The notes under the pieces are model-generated. The model worked only from the letters and a program-made list of their open reading frames with translations. It ran no database searches and was not told the origin of the DNA. A stretch of 5,324 nt of DNA, taken from the NCBI GenBank assembly GCA_017446125.1, contig JAFSRL010000073.1, positions 1 to 5,324 of the forward strand, given 5' to 3'. Position numbers and translations under genes: made by a program. Each line of letters starts with the position of its first letter. Positions within the stretch are counted from its first letter, which is position 1. Shown piece after piece: positions 1-4,206 of this stretch. This DNA comes from Lachnospiraceae bacterium. GTDB lineage: Bacteria > Bacillota > Clostridia > Lachnospirales > Lachnospiraceae.

Positions 1-14
1 CACCTTCTTTTGAG

Positions 15-41
15 CACAGTCCCGTGACTGTGTTTTTTGTT
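15..41 (+). terminator. Intrinsic terminator or attenuator ahead of the MBL-fold hydrolase gene
   Basis: CACAGTC (15-21) pairs perfectly with GACTGTG (26-32) across the loop CCGT and is followed at once by TTTTTTGTTT (33-42). This is a textbook rho-independent terminator for rightward transcription. The next gene's ribosome binding site (AGAAGG, 43-48) begins within two bases of the U-tract. No promoter is visible between hairpin and gene, so the hairpin either ends an upstream transcript or acts as a leader attenuator for the hydrolase gene. The upstream gene lies outside the window. Confidence 0.8.
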
Positions 42-57
42 TAGAAGGTTATGTGCA

Positions 58-1245
58 ATGAGGCGATTATCTTACAAAATCTATTCACTTATACTGACCC
101 TGGTGATCACTCTTCCCATCGTGATGGGTGGATTTACAACAAGGGTTTCCGCGGCTGCAACCACCTCATCATTTCAGGTTGATTCTATTAATGTTGGACA
201 GGGAGATGCTGCTTTGGTGCAGTGCGACGGTCACTATATGCTCATTGACGGCGGCGACAACAAGCAGTCCAGTCTCATATACAGTTACCTGAAACAGCGA
301 TCCATCACACACCTCGACTATATCGTTGCAACACATCCGGACGCGGACCACATTGGCGGTCTGTTAGGCGCACTGAATTATGCCACGGTAGGTGTCGCGT
401 TTTCTCCGGTTACAGAACACGACACAAAGACATTTCGAAGCTTCTTAAAATACCTGACAAAGCAGGATGTCACCATTACCGTGCCTGCGGCAGGTGATGT
501 ATTTCATCTTGGTTCGGCAACAGTTACAGTTCTTGGTCCGACATTTATTTCCGAGGACTCAAACAACAACTCTATCGTTCTGCGTATCGTTTACGGAAAC
601 ACATCGTTTCTCTTTACCGGCGACGCCGAAGAAGCAGAGGAAAAAGCAATTCTTAATTCAAAGCGGACAGTCTCCAGTACAGTCTTAAAGGTCGCGCATC
701 ACGGAAGTAATTCTTCCACGAAGTATCAGTTTCTTCGTGCAGTGTCACCTCAATATGCTGTTATCTCCGTCGGTGCAAAGAACACATACGGGCATCCGAC
801 AGAAAACACTTTAAGCAGATTGCGTGATGCTGGCGCAATCACATATCGCACGGATTTGCAGGGACATATTATCTGCACCAGCGACGGAACGAATGTCTTG
901 TTTTCCCCGCAGAAGAATCCGGATGTCGCCACGCTTGCCGACGCAGGGGCGGGACAGAACCAACCTGCTGTGCAGACCCGCTCTACAACCACCCCTTCTG
1001 AAAAGAGTGCGGTGCCGGCCAAAGATAACCCTGCCACACCTGTTGCAGAACCTGCATCCAATGCAGTTGTTGCAACGCCTGCTGTCACAGCTTCCTATGT
1101 TCTTAATACGAATACAAAAAAGTTTCACACTGCGTCCTGCGGCAGTGTGAAACAAATGAGTGAAAAGAATAAAGCATTTTTCGATGGTTCACGCGATGAA
1201 GCGGTTGCGCTTGGGTATGACCCGTGCAAAAGGTGTAATCCATGA
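58..1245 (+). CDS. Secreted ComEC-like metallo-beta-lactamase-fold hydrolase with C-terminal Cys/His zinc-binding-type domain
   Basis: Probable exported metal-dependent hydrolase (nuclease or phosphodiesterase type) related to the soluble C-terminal domain of ComEC/Rec2; the ComEC membrane channel is absent. Numbered from ATG 58 (395 aa), residues 1-32 form a signal peptide (RR, hydrophobic core, VSA-A cleavage). INVGQGDA (about 44-51) is the ComEC-type opening motif. THPDADHIGG gives metal ligands H93, D95, D97 and H98; TGD gives D189; HHGS holds H214-H215; YGHP holds H246. A Pro/Ala/Thr-rich linker (about 289-346) leads to a domain starting YVLNTN with H357-x3-C361 and C390-x2-C393, resembling the Ada-type zinc site with His for the first Cys. 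A TTG at 37 is in frame but lies in the terminator U-tract; ATG 58 has AGAAGG nine bases upstream. The gene converges on the next one, whose terminator lies inside its 3' end. Substrate unknown. Confidence 0.92.
   Translation: MRRLSYKIYSLILTLVITLPIVMGGFTTRVSAAATTSSFQVDSINVGQGDAALVQCDGHYMLIDGGDNKQSSLIYSYLKQRSITHLDYIVATHPDADHIGGLLGALNYATVGVAFSPVTEHDTKTFRSFLKYLTKQDVTITVPAAGDVFHLGSATVTVLGPTFISEDSNNNSIVLRIVYGNTSFLFTGDAEEAEEKAILNSKRTVSSTVLKVAHHGSNSSTKYQFLRAVSPQYAVISVGAKNTYGHPTENTLSRLRDAGAITYRTDLQGHIICTSDGTNVLFSPQKNPDVATLADAGAGQNQPAVQTRSTTTPSEKSAVPAKDNPATPVAEPASNAVVATPAVTASYVLNTNTKKFHTASCGSVKQMSEKNKAFFDGSRDEAVALGYDPCKRCNP
1116..1153 (-). terminator. Intrinsic terminator of the leftward membrane-protein gene, embedded in the hydrolase coding sequence
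   Basis: GTTTCACACTGC (1122-1133) and GCAGTGTGAAAC (1142-1153) form a perfect 12-bp stem with an 8-base loop (1134-1141). Read on the minus strand the hairpin is followed by TTTTTT (complement of A1116-1121). It lies about 95-130 bases past the stop of the membrane-protein gene, where a terminator is expected. On the plus strand no U-tract follows, so it should not stop the hydrolase transcript. The same bases encode the FHTASCGSVK part of the hydrolase's zinc domain, including ligands H357 and C361. Confidence 0.82.
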
Positions 1246-1246
1246 G

Positions 1247-2152
1247 TTACTTCATACAAACCCCACACCTGGAATAACCTCTTGACTCTAACGTTGATAA
1301 GGTTTCGTTTGAAGTCGCGTAGTTCTCCGGACTGATTTTTGGCACATATCTGCAACCGGGATAATGAATCTTCATACTGCTTGGATTCGTGTTTAAGACA
1401 TACGCTTCGCTCGTCTGTTGCTGTTCCACATTGTTGTAAGTATCAAAATTGCTCGCGTCACCACCGCCTCCACCTGCATTCATAACAGGCTGCACGGATC
1501 GTTCCTGTGCTACCTCCCCCGGTGAAGGCTGATTAATTTGAAACTGCTCTGCCGATGTCGCTTCTTCTTGTGCCTTGCGTTCCGCTTCCTTCGCGGCAGC
1601 CTCTTCCTGTGCCTTGCGCTCTGCCTCCTTCGCAGCAGCCTCTTCCTGTGCCTTGCGTTCTGCCTCCTTCGCAGCAGCCTCTTCTTGTGCCTTGCGTTCC
1701 GCTTCCCTCACGGCAGCCTCTTCCTGTGCCTTGCGTTCTGCCTCTGCTGCTTCTGCCGCTTCCCTTTCAGCCTCTTCCGCGGCTTTTTTCTCCGCTTCTT
1801 TTGCAGCAAGTTCTGCAGCGCGATTCTGTTCGGTATTTACGGTATCCGCTGTTGACTCTTCCGCTGTCACGGCAACATCCTGCGAGGGAGTCTCAGTTAT
1901 TTCACTTTCAGGGAAAAGACCTATGCTTAAGATAAATGCCAAAACGCCGGCACCTATCTTCACCGGAATCCTGTTAACGCCATCCGGCAGAAATTCAAAT
2001 ATCTTTTTTCTAAGCGGTGAGCAAAGTACGGCAAGGATCAGGAAGAATATTCCGCTGAGAATGCCGCCCGATAAAAATGCGCCAAGCGCAAAAATCAAAA
2101 AGAAAGCGAAAAAAACCAGCCGACGATTGTTCCCAGTAGTCTCATAACACAC
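1247..2152 (-). CDS. Membrane-anchored coiled-coil protein with C-terminal Cys/His zinc-binding-type domain; start region probably frameshifted
   Basis: No named family recognised. Numbered from GTG 2152 (301 aa): hydrophobic segments at about 12-44 (probably two helices) and 64-80, with LRKK (47-50) between them suggesting a cytoplasmic turn, so the rest would face outward. Residues about 111-200 are an Ala/Glu/Lys-rich coiled coil built from 13-residue repeats (EAERKAQEEAAAK type). A Gly-rich linker (about 224-232) leads to a terminal domain starting YVLNTN with H263-x3-C267 and C296-x2-C299, matching the end of the convergent hydrolase. The start is doubtful. GTG 2152 sits one base from the AAAGGAG ribosome binding site, whereas ATG 2145 is six bases from it but in another frame that stops after 16 codons. 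Slipping one base at a T7 run (2109-2115) joins them into a natural N-terminus beginning MRLLGTIVGWFFF. It could be an intact slippage-dependent gene, a pseudogene or a sequencing error. Confidence 0.8.
   Translation of the reverse strand: MCYETTGNNRRLVFFAFFLIFALGAFLSGGILSGIFFLILAVLCSPLRKKIFEFLPDGVNRIPVKIGAGVLAFILSIGLFPESEITETPSQDVAVTAEESTADTVNTEQNRAAELAAKEAEKKAAEEAEREAAEAAEAERKAQEEAAVREAERKAQEEAAAKEAERKAQEEAAAKEAERKAQEEAAAKEAERKAQEEATSAEQFQINQPSPGEVAQERSVQPVMNAGGGGGDASNFDTYNNVEQQQTSEAYVLNTNPSSMKIHYPGCRYVPKISPENYATSNETLSTLESRGYSRCGVCMK
1560..1754 (-). repeat. 39-bp in-frame tandem repeat, about five units
   Basis: Units at 1560-1598, 1599-1637, 1638-1676, 1677-1715 and a diverged fifth at 1716-1754 share the core TGTGCCTTGCG on the plus strand. 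Each is 39 bases, or 13 codons, and encodes EAERKAQEEAAAK-like residues of the coiled coil. Units 2 and 3 are nearly identical; units 1 and 4 share different synonymous changes (TCCGCTTCC). Copy number can change without breaking the frame, altering the length of the coiled-coil stalk. Confidence 0.9.
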
Positions 2153-2203
2153 TCCTTTCAGAGCCCCATCCAGCTAACTTTTCTCAACTCATCCTATAGG
2201 TTT

Positions 2204-2232
2204 ATTATATCCAATCTATTCAAAAAAATAAA
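2204..2232 (-). promoter_or_regulatory. Candidate promoter of the leftward membrane-protein gene
   Basis: The minus strand carries a perfect TATAAT (2209-2204) about 60 bases upstream of ATG 2145. A weak -35 candidate TTTATT (2232-2227) lies 17 bases further upstream. The same AT-rich stretch offers a plus-strand TATTAT (2203-2208) toward the divergent regulator gene, so the two directions may compete. An 8-base palindrome CCTATAGG (2193-2200) lies next to it, near the expected leftward start point, and could be an operator; that is inference. Confidence 0.45.
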
Positions 2233-2261
2233 GCCCCAATATCATGGAATTGGAGGCATTA

Positions 2262-2471
2262 ATGATCGATTACGCGCCGTTTTGGGAAACATTAAAAGAA
2301 TCGGATGACAACTGGTACACGCTCACGCACAAACATGGCGTAAACCCTGCCACTTTACATCGCCTGAAGTACAATATGCCCATCAGTACGGTGACCATCG
2401 ACACACTTTGCCGCATTCTGAACTGTCCCACAGAAAACGTTATTCGATATGTTCCCGATTCGGATGATTAG
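2262..2471 (+). CDS. Small Cro/C1-type helix-turn-helix transcriptional regulator
   Basis: A 69-residue DNA-binding protein that is almost entirely one Cro/C1-type helix-turn-helix domain, of the short single-domain kind common in Firmicutes (HTH_26-like). It begins MIDYAPFWETLKE. The turn and recognition helix fall at about 19-38 (YTLTHKHG, then NPATLHRLKYN), and TIDTLCRILN at 45-54 is the following conserved helix. ATG 2244 is in frame but has no ribosome binding site; ATG 2262 has TGGAGG (2251-2256) five bases upstream and matches the family's usual start. There is no ligand-binding or dimerisation extension. It is divergent from the membrane-protein gene across about 110 bases, so control of itself and that gene is plausible but not shown. 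The target is unknown. Confidence 0.85.
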   Translation: MIDYAPFWETLKESDDNWYTLTHKHGVNPATLHRLKYNMPISTVTIDTLCRILNCPTENVIRYVPDSDD

Positions 2472-2482
2472 ATTGTTATTGA

Positions 2483-2507
2483 CAGATTATTCTGAATTCA
2501 TTTTTTT
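2483..2507 (+). terminator. Weak candidate terminator after the regulator gene
   Basis: CAGA (2483-2486) and TCTG (2491-2494) form a 4-bp stem with loop TTAT. Seven T follow at 2501-2507 after six bases. The stem is short and AT-poor in support, so this is only a possible terminator. It lies 11 bases after the regulator's stop codon and before the next promoter candidate, where one would be expected. Confidence 0.3.
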
Positions 2508-2519
2508 CGCTGTTTCTTG

Positions 2520-2548
2520 TAGATAACCACCTCAACCTATGCTATTCT
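2520..2548 (+). promoter_or_regulatory. Candidate extended -10 promoter for the small toxin mRNA
   Basis: TAGATA (2520-2525) lies 17 bases before TATTCT (2543-2548), which is preceded by TG one base upstream (TGCTATTCT, an extended -10). Both boxes match consensus at four of six positions. The predicted start is about 2555-2556, exactly where GAGCCGAAGA begins. The leftward promoter facing it has the same layout and the same initial 10-mer, which strengthens both calls. Confidence 0.55.
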
Positions 2549-2575
2549 TTTATACGAGCCGAAGAGGCAGTCTTG

Positions 2576-2603
2576 TCGCTAACCCGGTCTTTGGGGAAAG
2601 CGA
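2576..2603 (+). promoter_or_regulatory. Leader hairpin that partly hides the toxin ribosome binding site
   Basis: TCGCT (2576-2580) pairs with AGCGA (2599-2603), and CCC (2583-2585) with GGG (2594-2596), separated by a symmetrical AA/AA internal loop and closed by an 8-base loop. The 3' strand runs into the GAGG ribosome binding site (2602-2605) of the small peptide gene. Sequestration of the ribosome binding site by a 5' hairpin is typical of type I toxin mRNAs. Confidence 0.6.
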
Positions 2604-2724
2604 GGATTATCATGACATCTTATGAAATCATAGTTATTATTCTTATGATCGCAATGTTGGTTATTGAGGTAATACGGATATCGAGGGGAAAATGATAATC
2701 AGCTGCCTGACCTTAAGCGAGGAT
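2598..2724 (+). repeat. 10-bp direct repeat: toxin ribosome binding site copied in the downstream hairpin loop
   Basis: AAGCGAGGAT occurs at 2598-2607, covering the toxin ribosome binding site, and again at 2715-2724, wholly inside the 18-base loop of the hairpin 2699-2736. An RNA read leftward through the second copy therefore carries the exact complement of the ribosome binding site in its loop. This recalls the direct repeats of the Fst/par system of plasmid pAD1, which let a convergently transcribed RNA pair with the toxin mRNA at its translation start. Confidence 0.85.
2612..2695 (+). CDS. 27-residue hydrophobic peptide, probable TxpA/BsrG-like type I toxin
   Basis: A tiny ORF from ATG 2612 to TGA 2693-2695, led by AGCGAGG (GAGG at 2602-2605) six bases upstream. 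The peptide starts MTSYEIIVI, has one hydrophobic segment at about 6-21 and ends in a basic tail (R22, R25, K27). The M-T-x-Y-E opening, single membrane helix and charged C-terminus are features of the 'putative holin-like toxin' family (TxpA, BsrG), whose members act at the membrane and are held silent by an antisense RNA. At 27 residues it is shorter than those relatives and nearer Fst in size. Around it are a hairpin-masked ribosome binding site, flanking inverted repeats, and a convergent RNA whose loop is complementary to the ribosome binding site. Toxicity is inferred from this architecture, not shown. Confidence 0.7.
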   Translation: MTSYEIIVIILMIAMLVIEVIRISRGK

Positions 2725-2736
2725 GTAGGCAGCTGA
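2689..2736 (-). terminator. Hairpin terminator shared by the antisense RNA and murF read-through
   Basis: TCAGCTGCCT (2699-2708) and AGGCAGCTGA (2727-2736) form a perfect 10-bp stem with an 18-base loop. Leftward it is followed by TTATCATTTT, a modest U-rich tract; rightward it is followed by CTCATCAGTTAC, with no U-tract. It therefore fits a terminator for leftward RNA better than for the toxin mRNA. No other clear terminator follows murF, so this one may also stop ddl-murF transcripts. Confidence 0.6.
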
Positions 2737-2790
2737 CTCATCAGTTACTATAAACCGCCGGGTAAATAGCCAAGGACTATTCTTCGGCTC
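2689..2790 (-). ncRNA. Putative antisense RNA antitoxin, about 100 nt
   Basis: A leftward RNA is predicted from about 2790, just past TAAGAT (2802-2797), to the U-rich stretch ending near 2689. It would begin GAGCCGAAGA and can form a first hairpin (AGCC-AAG arms, 2768-2789). It ends in a perfect 10-bp hairpin (2736-2727 with 2708-2699) followed by TTATCATTTT. The terminal loop displays ATCCTCGCTT, the exact complement of the toxin ribosome binding site at 2598-2607. Its 3' part is also antisense to the toxin mRNA just past the toxin stop codon. The expected role is to block translation or promote decay of the toxin mRNA. A second possible start is TTGGCT-15-TATAGT (2773-2747), giving about 55 nt. 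The existence of the RNA is inferred. Confidence 0.55.
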
Positions 2791-2796
2791 ATCCTT

Positions 2797-2825
2797 ATCT
2801 TAACATATGCGATGTCAAAAATCAA
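2797..2825 (-). promoter_or_regulatory. Candidate extended -10 promoter for the antisense RNA, inside the end of murF
   Basis: On the minus strand TTGATT (2825-2820) is followed after exactly 17 bases by TAAGAT (2802-2797), with TG one base upstream of the -10 (TGTTAAGAT). The -35 box overlaps the last codons of murF (Ile-Asp-Phe). The predicted start, about 2790, coincides with the first base of GAGCCGAAGA on this strand, mirroring the toxin promoter. Confidence 0.55.
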
Positions 2826-4206
2826 TCAACGTCTCCAGCGCCATACCCCTCGATGCCTTGAACAGCACCGCGCAGTCACTTTTGACGAGATCCTTTAGTG
2901 CGGCAGCGGCGGCATCCTTGTCCCTGCAGTGGATGACGGTGAGTTCTGATACAGGGGTTTCCCTGTGGGCGGCTTCGGCCATGTGTGCGGAGAGTTCGCC
3001 CACGGCGACGAGCACGTCGATGCCGCATTGCGCGGCGCAGGTGCCCACCTCTTCGTGGAGGCGCACGGCATCGTCGCCTAATTCAAACATATCGCCCAGA
3101 ACCGCAATCTTTTTTACGCCCTCACGCTTGGCGAGCGTGTGGAGCGCCGCCTTCATCGACTGCGGATTCGCGTTGTAGGTATCGTTTAAAATCGTCACGT
3201 TATGCTCGCGCGTTATAATCTCCATGCGCTTGCCACTGGTGACGACATTCCGAATGCCGCGCGCAATCTCTTCGTGGGTCATCCCCAAGTGTCTTCCGAT
3301 CGCGTAGGCGGTGAGCGTGGGGTAGATGATGTGGTGTCCCGGCAGGGGCACATCGATGACGCGCTTCGCATCCGTCGTCACACGAGTGTCATCATTTTTT
3401 GCCGCTCTCACAGCGCTTGAGGTCGAGGGACAGTCTCCCTCTATCACGAATGAAATCCCCTCCGCGCTCTCTGTAACATCAACCGCACGCAGCATCGCGG
3501 AGGCATCCTCCCCGATCGTCACAAGTGTCCTGCCCTCCGTGACCGACTTATCCTCCTGCACGCGCCGCAGGTATTCATCGTCCACATTCAGCACGATGAG
3601 CCCGTCCGCGGAAAGCCCCTCAAAAATCTCACGCTTCGCCTTGAAGATATTTTCACGGCTGCCCAAAAGTCCGATATGCGCGTCACCGACATTCGTAATC
3701 GTCGCAATCGTCGGCTGCGCGATGCGCGTCAGGTACGAGATCTCGCCCAGGTGGTTCATCCCCATCTCGAGCACCGCGACCTCCGTCTCCTCATCAATTC
3801 CAAATACCGTTCTGGGCAAGCCGATGTGGTTATTCAAATTTCCCTTCGTCGCGACCGTCTTAAACTTCTCCGACAGCACCGCTGTAATCATGTCCTTGGT
3901 CGTCGTCTTGCCCACACTGCCGGTGATTCCGACCGCGGGAATGTGGAATTGCGCGCGGTACGCTTCGGCAAGCGCCCCATAAGCTTTGATCGTATCTTTG
4001 ACCAAGATCAGGCGGGCAGGGTCCGCGCCTTCCACCGCGTGCGACACGACCGCCCTTACCGCGCCGCGGGAGAGCGCATCCACGACGTAATCGTGACCGT
4101 CGTGGGTTTCACCGGGAAATGCAAAGAAGAGGTCGCCCGCTTTCACCTCGCGGTTGTCGTAGCATACGCCGGTAAATGTCACATCCTTCCATTCCATTCT
4201 CATCAT
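2815..4206 (-). CDS. murF: UDP-N-acetylmuramoyl-tripeptide--D-alanyl-D-alanine ligase MurF
   Basis: Cytoplasmic ATP-dependent ligase that adds the D-Ala-D-Ala dipeptide to UDP-MurNAc-tripeptide, the last soluble step of the muramyl pentapeptide. The 463 residues show the three Mur-ligase domains. The N-terminal substrate domain is about 1-88 (CYDNREVKAGDLFFAF). The central ATPase has P-loop GITGSVGKTTTK (93-104, K100), TKGNLNNHIGLP (120-131), EMGMNHLGEI (147-156), TNVGDAHI (171-178), and KAKREI (189-194) in the segment that bears the carbamylated lysine. The C-terminal domain has the MurF signature NDTYNANPQSM (341-351), GDMFELG (371-377) and KASRGM near the end. A Ser/Thr/Asp-rich stretch at about 257-284 precedes VPLPGHH and looks longer than usual. 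ATG 4206 overlaps the ddl stop by four bases (ATGA), implying translational coupling; ATGs at 4203 and 4197 are alternatives. The last codons overlap the putative antisense promoter. Confidence 0.98.
   Translation of the reverse strand: MMRMEWKDVTFTGVCYDNREVKAGDLFFAFPGETHDGHDYVVDALSRGAVRAVVSHAVEGADPARLILVKDTIKAYGALAEAYRAQFHIPAVGITGSVGKTTTKDMITAVLSEKFKTVATKGNLNNHIGLPRTVFGIDEETEVAVLEMGMNHLGEISYLTRIAQPTIATITNVGDAHIGLLGSRENIFKAKREIFEGLSADGLIVLNVDDEYLRRVQEDKSVTEGRTLVTIGEDASAMLRAVDVTESAEGISFVIEGDCPSTSSAVRAAKNDDTRVTTDAKRVIDVPLPGHHIIYPTLTAYAIGRHLGMTHEEIARGIRNVVTSGKRMEIITREHNVTILNDTYNANPQSMKAALHTLAKREGVKKIAVLGDMFELGDDAVRLHEEVGTCAAQCGIDVLVAVGELSAHMAEAAHRETPVSELTVIHCRDKDAAAAALKDLVKSDCAVLFKASRGMALETLIDF

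Larger units (their letters stand above)
2556..2790. repeat. Long-range inverted repeat bracketing the toxin locus
   Basis: GAGCCGAAGA (2556-2565) has its perfect reverse complement TCTTCGGCTC at 2781-2790. Further pairing follows inward: AGTC (2569-2572) with GACT (2775-2778), and TTG (2573-2575) with CAA (2771-2773). Each arm starts 6-7 bases after a predicted -10 box, so the two convergent RNAs would begin with the same 10 bases. In a long toxin transcript the arms could pair as a 5'-3' closing stem. Confidence 0.8.

Noticed and set aside
37..57. TTG start at 37 for the hydrolase
   Set aside because: It lies in the U-tract of the terminator and has no ribosome binding site; ATG 58 has AGAAGG at nine bases and begins a normal signal peptide.
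58..1245. Full ComEC DNA-uptake protein
   Set aside because: Only the soluble MBL-fold part is present with a signal peptide; the multi-helix competence channel is missing, so a direct role in DNA uptake is not supported.
1313..1340. Plus-strand terminator for the hydrolase (AGTC/GACT then five T)
   Set aside because: A 4-bp stem with a 13-base loop is too weak to call.
1560..1754. CRISPR-like regular repeats
   Set aside because: The 39-bp units are contiguous without spacers and in frame in a coiled-coil gene.
1575..2147. Long plus-strand open frame of 190 codons opposite the coiled-coil gene
   Set aside because: Its low-complexity Ala/Ser/Cys product is the reverse reading of the 39-bp repeat; it has no ribosome binding site, while the minus strand gives membrane segments and a recognisable C-terminal domain.
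2479..2484. Perfect TTGACA on the plus strand after the regulator gene
   Set aside because: At 15-18 bases downstream there is only a run of T and no acceptable -10 box.
2813..2818. Perfect TTGACA on the minus strand at the murF stop
   Set aside because: It is only 10 bases from TAAGAT, too close for a -35; TTGATT at 2825-2820 has the correct 17-base spacing.
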